A program made the translations under genes and the position numbers. From the NCBI RefSeq assembly GCF_014650775.1, contig NZ_BMVP01000004.1, positions 248,001 to 312,000 of the forward strand: a stretch of 64,000 nt of DNA, in the 5' to 3' direction. Each line of letters opens with the position of its first letter. Position 1 is the stretch's first letter. The notes beneath the pieces were generated by a model. That model did not search any database. It was not told the DNA's origin and saw only the letters and a program-made list of their open reading frames with translations. The DNA comes from Streptomyces cirratus. GTDB taxonomy: Bacteria > Actinomycetota > Actinomycetes > Streptomycetales > Streptomycetaceae. Positions 1 to 8,535 of the stretch are shown here, one piece after another.

Positions 1-1
1 C

Positions 2-481
2 GACGTGAAGGCACTGCGCGCCCTGCGGCAGAGCGTGCTCGACTCCGGCATGGTCCCCCTGGTCATCGCGCCGACCCCCGCGCCCCTGGGCACCGGCAAG
101 AACGCCGTGCCCGTACAGCGCACCTTCGCCAATGCCCGCTCCGTCGAGTTCGACGCCCTGCTGGTGGCGGGCGCACCGGCTGCCACCGCGGACGCGAAGG
201 GCCCGCGGGACGCCAAGGCCGGCGCGAAGAAGACGGGGCGCAAGGCGGCAGCGGCCGTCCCGGGCACCGACCCCCGGGTGCTCCTGCTCGTCGCGGAGGC
301 CTTCCGGCACGCGAAGGCGATCGGCGGCTGGGACGGAGCCGAGTCCGTATGGCAGGAGGCGGGCCTGCCGGCCGGCGCGCCCGGCCTGGTCACTGCGAAG
401 AACGGCCCGACGGCCCTCTCCGAGGTGATCGGGCTGCTGGGCACCCACCGCGTGTGGGAGCGCTTCCCGGCATCGGCCTGA
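2..481 (+). CDS. Large-subunit catalase, C-terminal fragment (partial at left edge)
   Basis: This is the 3' end of a gene whose start lies outside the window; the frame is already open at the first bases. The last ~65 residues (LVAEAFRHAKAIGGW ... LLGTHRVWERF) match the C-terminal flavodoxin/DJ-1-like domain of large-subunit heme catalases (HPII/KatE type), which break down hydrogen peroxide in the cytoplasm. The heme-binding catalase core is not visible, so the call rests on this tail domain alone. An Ala/Lys-rich insert (about residues 65-82) interrupts the tail domain. The gene converges on the phosphatase at 507 with a 25-bp gap. Confidence 0.8.
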   Translation, partial: DVKALRALRQSVLDSGMVPLVIAPTPAPLGTGKNAVPVQRTFANARSVEFDALLVAGAPAATADAKGPRDAKAGAKKTGRKAAAAVPGTDPRVLLLVAEAFRHAKAIGGWDGAESVWQEAGLPAGAPGLVTAKNGPTALSEVIGLLGTHRVWERFPASA

Positions 482-506
482 CGGCTCCGGACGGTCCTAC
501 TGCCCG

Positions 507-3020
507 TCAGCCGCCCTCCACGGGGGCGCGGTTGGCGGGCAGGTGGATGTCCAGGACGCAGACGTCGTCCCGCCGCCCCGGCCGCAGCGCCTCCAGCAGC
601 CGGGCCAGCGGTTCGGACCGCTCTCCGGCCACGCAGTCGACGGCGGCCCGCGCGAGCCGGTCGAGCCCCCGGTCGATGCTCTCCCCCGGTACCTCGATGA
701 GCCCGTCGGTGTAGAGCAGGAGGTGGTCGCCGGGCTCCAGGCGGAGCGAGACCTCCTCGTAGGCGCCGGCGAACCCGGCCCCGAGCAGGCCGCCTTCGGG
801 CAGCGGCAGGTACCGCGCGCGGCCGTCGCGCACCAGCAGGGGCGGCAGGTGTCCGGCACGCACCCAGGACAGCCGCTGCTCCCGCGGCAGGTAGCGGGCC
901 ATGATCATGGTGGCGGTGGCGGAGGCGCCGAGCCCGTCCGGAGGCGTGTGGATCAGGAGGGTGTTGAGCCGGGTCAGGGCGTCGGCGAGCGCCGAGCCGG
1001 TGACGATCATGCCCTTGGCCGTGAACCTGAGCTGGGCCATCGTGCCGACCGCGTCCAGTCCGTGTCCGGCGACGTCACCGACGACGAAGAGGGCGCTGTG
1101 GTCGGGGAGTTCGATGGCGCTGTACCAGTCGCCGCCGACGTTCACCCCGCTGTCGGAGGGCATGTAGGCCACGTCGACGCGCAGCCCGGCGAGGTCCATC
1201 GACCGTTCCGGCGTCGGCAGCAGGGCGTGCTGGAGGCGTGCGGCGAGGGTGCGTTCGGCCTGGAGCATGCCCCGCTGGACGAGTACGGCCCGTTCGCTCT
1301 CCCGCAGGGCCAGTTCGGCGTCGCGCTGCGCCGTGAGGTCCTGGAAGAAGCCGTGCACCTCCACCGGGGTGCCCTCGGCGTCCGTCTCGGCTTCGGCGAC
1401 GATGCGCAGGTGCCGGATTCCGTCCGGGACCACGATGCGGAACTGCCGGTCGATCGGGGCCCCGTCGCGCAGCAGCCGCTCGACGTCCGCGCCGAGGGCG
1501 GGCAGGTCGTCGGGCAGCAGGTGTCCGGGCAGCTCCTCCAGCGTCATGGGACCCAGCTCCGGGTCACGGCGGAAGATGGCGTAGACGTGGTCGGACCAGT
1601 TGATGGTGTCCGTCACCAGGTTCCAGTCGGCCCAGCCGAGGTTGCCCAGGCGCTCCATGGCCGCCAGCCGGCGTGCCTCGCGCTGTGTGACGTCGTGACG
1701 GATCCAGGTGACGACGAGCCGCCGGCCCAGCCGGGTCGCCCGAACGGAGTAGGTGGACTGCTCGGGTACGCCCGCGACCACCTCCTGGTACGCGAACGGT
1801 TCGCCGACGTACGTCGTCCCGGTCGTCAGGGCGTCGAGGTAGCCCTGCCACAGGGCCGTGCCGGCCACGGTGGGGTACGTCTCCAGGACGCGCCGGCCGA
1901 TGAGTTCCTTGCCCCGGCGGCCCGCGACGTCCACCGAATCGGGGGCGGCCGCGTCGATCCGGTAGTCCTCCACCTCGCCCGTCGCGGTGCGCAGGGGCGA
2001 GAGCAGGATCGCCGTGCCGGGCAGCGCCTCGAAGACGGCCTGGATGGCGGCCACCTCGTGGTCCGGGGGGACGGTGAGGGGGCTGTGGACGGCGTGCAGG
2101 GGACCGGCGCACAGCGCCGCGGCCTCGAGGAGCACGGTGCGCGCCTGCGGGTCGAAGGGCCCGGGCCGGCCGCGGAAGAAGCCCACGGCGAGGTCGGCCG
2201 GACCGCCGGCGGCCGCTACGGGGATCCACGCGCGCGTGGGCCACCTGCGCGCGTCGCCGCCGATGAGCTGGTAGCGCTCGGCATCCGCGGCCGCGTCTTC
2301 CAGCCAGACGGGCTCCTCACCGGTCACGGCGTCCACCGCGGCGATGTTCGCCAGGGGCGGGATGTCGCGCCACTGACCCACGACGTCCCGGTCGATGCCC
2401 GCGTGACCGGTCAGCTCCAGCCGGCCGGCTTCGGCCATCGAGTAGATCATCACGCCGTCGACGCCGAGGGCGTCGGCCAGGCCCTCGCGCAGGAACTCGG
2501 CGACGTCGTCGGCGGTCCGCGCGTCCGCCAGCCGGCCGGCCAGCGCGGCCAGCAGCCGGCGTGCGCCGGGGGCGTCCGTTACGACCGCGGGAAGTGAGCC
2601 GGCCCGGCGGCCGCGGGTGAGGTAGCGGCCGGAGCTGAACACCGATCCGGTCTCCCCCGGCCCCTCGGAGGGCAGCAGGACAGGGGCCGGAGCGGGCTCG
2701 GGGACGCGCTGGGAGCGGCTGGATCCCAGGGTGATCCAGCACTCCTCCATGAGGGTGCGGCCGTGCCGCTCGGCAGACTCCACCAGCGCCTCGTACGCCT
2801 CGTCGGCCGAGAGCTCCCGGCGCACCATCAGTCCGCCCTTGGCCCGCTCCAGCACGGCCGCGGTGGAAGCCAGCGCCTCCAGGCTCGCGATCTCCGTGCG
2901 GAGCCGGGCCACGACCTTGGCCAGCGCCAGCACCTCGGGCGCCGCGCCGTCGTCGGAAGCCGTCGGCGCGAGCGGTTCGGGTACCGCGCCGTCTTGGGGA
3001 ACCGCGGATTCGGCCTGCAC
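507..3020 (-). CDS. Multi-sensor SpoIIE-type PP2C phosphatase (ANTAR-GAF-PAS-PAS-PP2C)
   Basis: An 837-residue cytoplasmic signalling protein. Residues ~28-100 resemble an ANTAR RNA-binding domain (ASTAAVLERAKGGLM, then DEAYEALVESAERHGR). A GAF-like region (~150-300) and two PAS/PAC regions (~320-445 and 455-575) follow. A SpoIIE/RsbU-type PP2C domain (~595-830) carries the metal-binding motifs VGGDWY, GDVAGHGLDA, LLYTDGLIEV and DDVCVLDI. Such proteins usually dephosphorylate anti-sigma-factor antagonists and thereby release stress sigma factors. All PP2C acidic residues appear present, so it should be active. The start is GTG at 3020 with a poor ribosome site (AAAGG directly upstream). The second PP2C protein at 9519 has a simpler sensor part. 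Confidence 0.9.
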   Translation of the reverse strand: MQAESAVPQDGAVPEPLAPTASDDGAAPEVLALAKVVARLRTEIASLEALASTAAVLERAKGGLMVRRELSADEAYEALVESAERHGRTLMEECWITLGSSRSQRVPEPAPAPVLLPSEGPGETGSVFSSGRYLTRGRRAGSLPAVVTDAPGARRLLAALAGRLADARTADDVAEFLREGLADALGVDGVMIYSMAEAGRLELTGHAGIDRDVVGQWRDIPPLANIAAVDAVTGEEPVWLEDAAADAERYQLIGGDARRWPTRAWIPVAAAGGPADLAVGFFRGRPGPFDPQARTVLLEAAALCAGPLHAVHSPLTVPPDHEVAAIQAVFEALPGTAILLSPLRTATGEVEDYRIDAAAPDSVDVAGRRGKELIGRRVLETYPTVAGTALWQGYLDALTTGTTYVGEPFAYQEVVAGVPEQSTYSVRATRLGRRLVVTWIRHDVTQREARRLAAMERLGNLGWADWNLVTDTINWSDHVYAIFRRDPELGPMTLEELPGHLLPDDLPALGADVERLLRDGAPIDRQFRIVVPDGIRHLRIVAEAETDAEGTPVEVHGFFQDLTAQRDAELALRESERAVLVQRGMLQAERTLAARLQHALLPTPERSMDLAGLRVDVAYMPSDSGVNVGGDWYSAIELPDHSALFVVGDVAGHGLDAVGTMAQLRFTAKGMIVTGSALADALTRLNTLLIHTPPDGLGASATATMIMARYLPREQRLSWVRAGHLPPLLVRDGRARYLPLPEGGLLGAGFAGAYEEVSLRLEPGDHLLLYTDGLIEVPGESIDRGLDRLARAAVDCVAGERSEPLARLLEALRPGRRDDVCVLDIHLPANRAPVEGG

Positions 3021-3134
3021 CCTTTGAGCATGGCACGGCGGTGGCCCCGGAGCGGAACTACCCCCCTGATCAGGGAACCCAGCCTGGTAGGAACCTCCGT
3101 CAGGGCCGGTGGCCCGGCGGTGGAGGGCAGTCGT

Positions 3135-3368
3135 TCACCGAGTGACGAGGACGATCGCGTAGGCGAGGAAGAAGGCCGCACCAAGAACGGCGACGACGCA
3201 GATGGCCACCAGCGGTCCGTTGCCCCAGCCGCGCTTCAGCGGGCGGTAGGGCCCGGCGCCGGAGCTGGTGCTGGCCTCTGCCGGCGGGGTCTCGCCGGGC
3301 GGTACTCCGCCACCCGGTTCGAGTCCGGGGGTGTTCTTCGGATCGGGGTCGGGGTTGTGTGCGTGCAT
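3135..3368 (-). CDS. DUF6480-type small membrane protein
   Basis: A 77-residue protein. The N-terminus is hydrophilic and rich in Pro and Gly (NPDPDPKNTPGLEPGGG, then VPPGETPPAE), and one C-terminal transmembrane helix (about residues 51-74, ending AYAIVLVTR) anchors it. The NPDPDPKNTPGLEPGGGVPPGETPPAE signature is, as I recall, that of the DUF6480 family found in Streptomyces; the function is unknown. The ATG at 3366-3368 was chosen because the family motif follows it directly. The frame stays open far upstream only because of GC bias. Confidence 0.8.
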   Translation of the reverse strand: MHAHNPDPDPKNTPGLEPGGGVPPGETPPAEASTSSGAGPYRPLKRGWGNGPLVAICVVAVLGAAFFLAYAIVLVTR

Positions 3369-3448
3369 GCCCGGCGTCTGCCCATCGGGGGGCGGTGAAA
3401 CCTCGCCGCCCCCGTCCGGGGGCCGGAGCGGCGCGGGCGCCGGGGCGG

Positions 3449-4267
3449 TCAGGGGGTGCGCCAGCGGTCGCTCTCCAGGTGGGAGCCGGCCATCGGGCCC
3501 ATGCGGAGCATGCCGCCGTCCACCGCCCACGAGGCGCCGGTGACGTAGGAGGCGTCCTCGCCCGCGAGGAAGGCGATGACCGCGGCCACCTCCCGGGCGT
3601 CCCCGGGGCGGCCCAGCGGTACGCCCGGCCGGCGCTCGCGGCGCACGTCCTGGTCCTCCTGGCCGGTCATCGGCGTGGCGATCTCGCCGGGCGCGACGGA
3701 GTTGACGGTGATCCCGTGCTCGGCGAGTTCCAGCGCCATCACCTGGGTGAGCAGCCCGAGGCCGCCCTTTGCCGCGCAGTAGGGGGCGGCCCCGACGCGC
3801 GGCTGGTGTTCGTGCACCGAGGTGACGTTGACGATGCGGCCGCCGTCGCCCTGGTCGATCATGCGCCGCGCCGCACGCTGGGAGCAGAGGAACGGTCCGG
3901 CCAGGTCCACGTCCAGGACCTGGCGGAGCCGGTCGAGGCCGATGTCGAGGAACGGCTCGGCGGTTCCGGTGCCCGCGTTGTTGACCAGTACGTCGATCCG
4001 GCCGAGGTCGTCGGCGAGGGCGTCGATCACGTCGGCGGCGCCGGGCAGCTCGGTGAGGTCGAGGCGGGCGACGACCGCGTTGCGCCCGTGGCCCCGCACT
4101 TCGGCGGCCGTGGCCCGGGCGCCCTCCTCGTCGGTGTGCCAGGTGATGCCGACGTCCAGCCCGGCGGCCGCGAGTCGCACGGCGGTCGCCCGGCCGATCC
4201 CGGAATCGGCTCCGGTGACCACGGCCGTGGTGGGCCGGCGCGCCGCGCTTGCGGGGGGAGCGGACAT
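3449..4267 (-). CDS. SDR-family NAD(P)-dependent oxidoreductase
   Basis: A 272-residue classical short-chain dehydrogenase. It shows the Rossmann motif TGADSGIG near the N-terminus, VNNAG in the middle, the catalytic Ser region VNVTSVHEH and the active-site YCAAK. The C-terminal region VTGASWAVDGGM is typical of the glucose-1-dehydrogenase/3-oxoacyl-reductase-like subgroup. The substrate cannot be predicted. The ATG at 4267 is preceded by GAAAGGG at good spacing, which decides against the longer open frame. It lies downstream of the molybdenum hydroxylase operon on the same strand, but the 282-bp gap suggests its own promoter. Confidence 0.9.
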   Translation of the reverse strand: MSAPPASAARRPTTAVVTGADSGIGRATAVRLAAAGLDVGITWHTDEEGARATAAEVRGHGRNAVVARLDLTELPGAADVIDALADDLGRIDVLVNNAGTGTAEPFLDIGLDRLRQVLDVDLAGPFLCSQRAARRMIDQGDGGRIVNVTSVHEHQPRVGAAPYCAAKGGLGLLTQVMALELAEHGITVNSVAPGEIATPMTGQEDQDVRRERRPGVPLGRPGDAREVAAVIAFLAGEDASYVTGASWAVDGGMLRMGPMAGSHLESDRWRTP

Positions 4268-4549
4268 GGGAGTGCCCTTTCTCGTTCGGTCGGGTGTGGT
4301 CTCGTGGGGCCTGCCGCCGGGCGGCGCCCGGATGCGCCGAGGGATGCCGGAGCGGGTGGGCGCCGGAGGTGGGACGGCGGACGACGACGCGGAAGGGATC
4401 CTGCGCACCATGCGCAAGTGCCCGGCCCTCCGGGATGGTCGCCCGGGCCGAGGGGGCCCGGGTCCTGCCGGACCCGGCCGTCGGCGACCTGCTCCAGGCG
4501 CTGTCCTGCGACTGACGCCGCCGCGCGGCGGCCGGGGTACGTCCGGCTG
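4268..4549. other. Intergenic region, 282 bp, no gene recognised
   Basis: This gap separates the SDR gene from the Mo-hydroxylase operon; both are leftward. I saw no convincing gene, hairpin or repeat. It presumably holds the SDR promoter just to the right of 4267. Confidence 0.4.
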
Positions 4550-6697
4550 TCATCCGGCGGCGCCGGCCGCCGTCGTCGGCTCGCCTTCGAGGGCGGCGAG
4601 GACCCGGTCCGGGGTCAGGGGCAGTTCGCGGAAGCGCCGGCCGGTGGCCTGGCACACCGCGTTGCCGATGGCCGCGGCGGTGCCCACGATGCCGATCTCC
4701 CCGATGCCCTTGCTGCCCATCGGGTTGAGGTGCTTGTCGTGCTCGTCGATCCAGTGGGCCTCGATGGCGGGGACGTCGGCGTTCGCCGGCACGTGGTAGG
4801 CGGCCAGGTCCCGCTCCGCGAAGTCGCCGAACGCCGGGTCGAGGGCGCTGTGCTCGGTCAGCGCCATGCCCAGCCCCATCACCATCCCCCCGACCAGCTG
4901 GGAGCGGGCGGTGCGCGGGTTGAGGATGTGGCCGGCGGCGAAGACGCCGAGCAGTCGGCGCACGCGTACCTCGCCGGTGACGGTGTCCGCCTGGACCTCG
5001 GCGAAGTGCGCCCCGAACGCGTGGCGCGCATAGGGGGACTTCTGCTTCGCCGACTGGGTGGTGTCGGCGGACGCGGAGAGCCCGGCGGCGGGCAGCGGCC
5101 CGTGGTGGCCGGCCAGCCGGTCGGTCAGGGCGGAGCAGGCGTCGTGCACCGCCCAGCCCCAGGACGCGGTTCCGGTGGAGCCGCCCGCGACGGGGCCGGC
5201 GGGCAGCGAGCTGTTGCCGATGGCCACCGAGACGGAGTCGAGCGGGACGCCCAGGGCGTCGGCGGCGATCTGGGAGAGGACCGTACGGGCGCCGGTGCCG
5301 ATGTCGGTGGCATTGACCTCGACGAGGTAGCTCCCGTCGGGGCGGGCGTGGGCCCGGGCGCCCGCGGGGGCGATGTACACGGGGTAGGTCGCGGCGGCCA
5401 CGCCGGCCCCGATCAGGAGCGGCCCCTCGTGGCGGGGCGGACGGCGGCCGGGCCAGCCGAAGCGGCGTGCGCCGTCGCGCAGGCACTCCACGAGGTGGCG
5501 GCTGCTGAACGGGCGGCCGCTGTCGGGCTCGGTGGCCGCGTCGTTGCGTACGCGCAGCTCGACGGGGTCCATGCCGAGGGCGTCGGCCAGTTCGTCCATG
5601 GCCGACTCCAGGGCGTACATGCCGGGGGTTTCCCCGGGGGCCCGCATCCACGAGGGCGTGGGGACGTCGAGCGCGGTGACGCGGTGGGTGGTGCGGTTGT
5701 CCGGGGCGGCGTACATGACGCGGGCGGGCACGGCCGCCTGTTCGACGAACTCGCGGATCTGCGAGGTGTGGGTGGTGACCTCGTGGGTGAGGGAGGTGAG
5801 GGTGCCGTCGGGGCGGGCGCCCAGCCGCACGTGGTGCAGGGTGGGCGCGCGGTGGCCGACGACGGCGGCCATGTGCTGCCGGGGCAGCGCGAGGGTGACG
5901 GGGCGTCCGCAGTGCCGGGTGGCCATGACGGCGAGGACGACGTGGGGGCGCGGGGTGCCCTTGGAGCCGAAGCCGCCGCCGACGTGCTCGGACAGGACGG
6001 TGATGCGGTCCTCGGGCAATTCGAACAGCCCGGCCAGGACGCTTCGCACCACCGTGGTGCCCTGGCAGGAGTCGTAGACGGTGAGGTGGCCGCTCCCGGC
6101 GTCCCAGTCGGCGGTGGCCGCGTGCGGCTCCATGGCGTGGTTGTGCAGCGGCGGCACCGAGTAGACGACGTCGACGCGTACGGGCGCGGCGGCGAACGCC
6201 GCGTCGGGGTCGCCCTGTTCACGGTGCGCGGGGTAGCCGCCGTTCGCCTGCTCGGGCGTGTACAGGCCCGGGTGCCCTTCGCGCAGGGTGACGTCGTGCG
6301 GTTCGGCCTCGTAGGTGACGCGTACGGCGTCGGCGGCGGCGCGGGCCTGCTCCAGGGTGTCGGCGATGGCCAGCGCCACGTACCAGCCGCGGTGCGGCAC
6401 CCGCAGGTCCTGGAGCAGTTGGAGCGTGGGGTCGTCGCTGGGACCCAGGCGCGGGGCGTCGTAAGGGGTCAGGACGCCCAGGACGCCGGGAAGCGCCAGG
6501 GCGGCGGCGGTGTCGACGGCGGTGACCCGGCCGCGGGCGACGGTCGCGGGCACCGGCCAGGCGTGGGCCCGCCGGGGCAGGTGCTGTTCGGCGGCGTACC
6601 GGGCGGCGCCGGTCACCTTCTCCCTGCCTTCGCGCCGCGGCACGGGGGCGCCGAGGACGGAGGTGGTGGTGTCCAGGGTGGTGGAGGTCGGGCTCAT
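4550..6697 (-). CDS. Xanthine dehydrogenase-family molybdopterin-binding subunit (PaoC/YagR-like)
   Basis: A 715-residue catalytic subunit of a molybdenum hydroxylase. The N-terminal part (LGAPVPRREGREKVTGAARY) is the fold found at the start of aldehyde oxidase/xanthine dehydrogenase large subunits. GGGFGSKG and the C-terminal MGSKGIGEIG mark the molybdopterin cytosine dinucleotide site, and the Glu in GIGE is the expected catalytic base. The family oxidises aldehydes or N-heterocycles with water as oxygen donor. It is the last gene of a three-gene operon (2Fe-2S, FAD, Mo), starting 31 bp after the FAD subunit stops. The order and cofactor set match the E. coli PaoABC aldehyde oxidoreductase; the substrate is not deducible. 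Confidence 0.92.
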   Translation of the reverse strand: MSPTSTTLDTTTSVLGAPVPRREGREKVTGAARYAAEQHLPRRAHAWPVPATVARGRVTAVDTAAALALPGVLGVLTPYDAPRLGPSDDPTLQLLQDLRVPHRGWYVALAIADTLEQARAAADAVRVTYEAEPHDVTLREGHPGLYTPEQANGGYPAHREQGDPDAAFAAAPVRVDVVYSVPPLHNHAMEPHAATADWDAGSGHLTVYDSCQGTTVVRSVLAGLFELPEDRITVLSEHVGGGFGSKGTPRPHVVLAVMATRHCGRPVTLALPRQHMAAVVGHRAPTLHHVRLGARPDGTLTSLTHEVTTHTSQIREFVEQAAVPARVMYAAPDNRTTHRVTALDVPTPSWMRAPGETPGMYALESAMDELADALGMDPVELRVRNDAATEPDSGRPFSSRHLVECLRDGARRFGWPGRRPPRHEGPLLIGAGVAAATYPVYIAPAGARAHARPDGSYLVEVNATDIGTGARTVLSQIAADALGVPLDSVSVAIGNSSLPAGPVAGGSTGTASWGWAVHDACSALTDRLAGHHGPLPAAGLSASADTTQSAKQKSPYARHAFGAHFAEVQADTVTGEVRVRRLLGVFAAGHILNPRTARSQLVGGMVMGLGMALTEHSALDPAFGDFAERDLAAYHVPANADVPAIEAHWIDEHDKHLNPMGSKGIGEIGIVGTAAAIGNAVCQATGRRFRELPLTPDRVLAALEGEPTTAAGAAG

Positions 6698-6728
6698 CGT
6701 GGTCCTGTTCCTGGTCAGGTGGAACCGG

Positions 6729-7730
6729 CTACGGCACCGGGCCGGCGGAGTGGGCCAGCGCGGCGATGGCTTGGCAGGCGAGGTTGCGGGCGAGCGGGAC
6801 TTTGTACGCGTTGTCGCGCAGCGGCCTGGCCTGCGCGAGTTCCGCCTCGACGGCCGCGCGGACGGTGTCGGGTTGCGGTGCGGCGCCGGTCAGCCGGGCC
6901 TCGGCGGTGGTCGCGCGCCAGGGCCGGTGGGCGAGGCCGCCGAAGGCGAGGGCGACCCGGCGCACGCGGCCGTCGTCGAGGTCGAGGAGGACGGCGACCG
7001 AAGCGAGGGCGAAGGCGTACGAGGTGCGCTCGCGGGCCTTGCGGTAGAGCGAGACGGCGCCGGGGGCCGCTGCGGGCAGGACCACCGCCGTGATGATCTC
7101 CCCCGGGCGGATGACGGTGTCCTGCTCGGGGTGGTCGCCGGGCAGCCGGTGGAACTCGGTGACCGCGACGGTACGGGTGGTGCCGCCCCCGCCGTACAGC
7201 TCGACTTCGGCGTCCAGCGCGGCGAGGGCAACGGCCATGTCGGAGGGCTGGGTGGCGATGCACTGCTCGGAGTGGCCGAGTACGGCATGGTCGCGGTGGA
7301 TCCCCTCGCGGGCACCGCAGCCGCTGCCGGGTTCGCGCTTGTTGCACGGCTTGGAGAGGTCCTGGAAGTAGCCGCAGCGAGTGCGCTGGAGCAGGTTTCC
7401 GCCGGTGGTGGCGACGTTGCGCAGCTGACCGGAGGCCCCGGAGAGCAGCGCCTGGCTCAGGAGCGGGTAGCGCTCGCGCACCCGTGGATCGGCGGCCAGG
7501 TCGCTGTTGCGGACGTTGGCGCCGACCCGCAGCCCGCCGCCGGGCAGCTCCCCGATCTCCTCCATGGGGAGCCGGGAGATGTCGATGAGGGCGCCGGGGG
7601 CCTCGATGCCCAGTTTCATCAGGTCCACCAGGTTGGTGCCGCCGGCGAGGTAGCGGGAGCCGGGGTGGGCGGCGTAGGCGTCGGCCGCCTCCTCGAGGGT
7701 GGTGGCGCGTACGTAGGCGAAGGGCTTCAC
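6729..7730 (-). CDS. FAD-binding subunit with 4Fe-4S insertion (PaoB/YagS-like)
   Basis: A 333-residue FAD subunit of the molybdenum hydroxylase (PCMH-type fold). YLAGGTNLVDLMK near the N-terminus is the FAD pyrophosphate loop. NVATTGGNLLQRTRC begins an insertion with four Cys (TRC, KPCNK, GSGC, EQCIAT); in PaoB-type proteins these bind an extra 4Fe-4S cluster, which xanthine dehydrogenases lack. It passes electrons from the 2Fe-2S clusters to FAD. The GTG start at 7730 overlaps the 2Fe-2S subunit's TGA in a GTGA coupling, which fixes the start. Confidence 0.93.
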   Translation of the reverse strand: MKPFAYVRATTLEEAADAYAAHPGSRYLAGGTNLVDLMKLGIEAPGALIDISRLPMEEIGELPGGGLRVGANVRNSDLAADPRVRERYPLLSQALLSGASGQLRNVATTGGNLLQRTRCGYFQDLSKPCNKREPGSGCGAREGIHRDHAVLGHSEQCIATQPSDMAVALAALDAEVELYGGGGTTRTVAVTEFHRLPGDHPEQDTVIRPGEIITAVVLPAAAPGAVSLYRKARERTSYAFALASVAVLLDLDDGRVRRVALAFGGLAHRPWRATTAEARLTGAAPQPDTVRAAVEAELAQARPLRDNAYKVPLARNLACQAIAALAHSAGPVP

Positions 7731-8380
7731 GCGATCACGTCCGCGCCGGTCGTGGTGGCCGCGGTGTCCGTGCCCGCTTCGGCGACGGCCCGGACGATGG
7801 CGGGATAGGCGCCGCAGCGGCACAGGTTTCCGCTGAGCCGTTCGCTGATCTCCTCGGCCGTCAGTACGGCGGGGCCTGACGCCGACAGGGCCGGGGCCGC
7901 GGTGACGTGCGAGGGGTGCCCGGCGGCGGCTTCGCGGAGCGCGCCGACGGCGGAGCAGAGCTGACCGGGGGTGCAGTAGCCGCACTGGAAGGCGTCGTGC
8001 TCGATGAAGGAGCGCTGGAGCGGGTGGAGGGCGCCGTCGGGAGCGGCCAGGCCCTCCACGGTGGTGATCTCGCAGCCGTCGAGGGCGACGGTGAGGAGCA
8101 GGCAGCTGTTGGCGCGCCGGCCGTCGACCAGGACGGTGCAGGCGCCGCACTGTCCGTGGTCGCAGCCCTTCTTGGCGCCGGTCAGGTCCAGGTGCTCGCG
8201 CAGCGCGTCGAGGAGGGTGACCCGGTTATCCAGGTCGAGGTCGTGGGGGGCACCGTTGACGCGCAGGGTCACGCGGGAGCGGGCCTGCCCGGCGGCCGTG
8301 CCCTGCGGTGTGCGCGGCGCGGGTCCGGGGTCACCGCCGTGCGCCGGCCGGGGGGCGGGCGGGTCGGTTGCGTGGGCCAC
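7727..8380 (-). CDS. 2Fe-2S subunit of molybdenum hydroxylase (PaoA/YagT-like)
   Basis: A 217-residue protein and first gene of the operon. The plant-type ferredoxin domain has CDHGQCGACTVLVDG, and the all-helical second domain has CGYCTPGQ and CRCG, together holding two 2Fe-2S clusters. The first ~38 residues are Pro/Gly-rich and show no twin-arginine signal, unlike E. coli PaoA, so the enzyme is probably cytoplasmic. Residues ~160-175 contain an Ala/Ser/Pro insertion (AAPALSASGPAVL) between the two Cys pairs. GTG at 8380 follows AAGGGAG at good spacing. It is transcribed divergently from the F420-type oxidoreductase. Confidence 0.93.
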   Translation of the reverse strand: MAHATDPPAPRPAHGGDPGPAPRTPQGTAAGQARSRVTLRVNGAPHDLDLDNRVTLLDALREHLDLTGAKKGCDHGQCGACTVLVDGRRANSCLLLTVALDGCEITTVEGLAAPDGALHPLQRSFIEHDAFQCGYCTPGQLCSAVGALREAAAGHPSHVTAAPALSASGPAVLTAEEISERLSGNLCRCGAYPAIVRAVAEAGTDTAATTTGADVIA

Positions 8381-8535
8381 GGCGAACTCCCTTGTCGTCC
8401 GTTTCGGCGGGAATATCCCTTCGACTGCCCAGCCTGGCCCCTCGCACGCCCGTGCGCGCCACACGTCCCCGAGGGCCTCCTCCATACGGCCCACGGCCAG
8501 GTTTCATGCCGGGGCAGACCGGTAAGACGCGGCTC

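Noticed and set aside
543..2597. Plus-strand open frame opposite the first PP2C phosphatase
   Set aside because: There is no domain or ribosome site, and it lies fully antisense to a well-supported gene.
4418..4515. Possible short plus-strand gene end reading ARVLPDPAVGDLLQALSCD
   Set aside because: It has plausible composition, but no start with a ribosome site and no recognisable family.
3359..7093. Long plus-strand open frame across the SDR and Mo-hydroxylase genes
   Set aside because: The minus-strand genes have clear catalytic motifs; the plus-strand product is low-complexity Gly/Arg/Ala.
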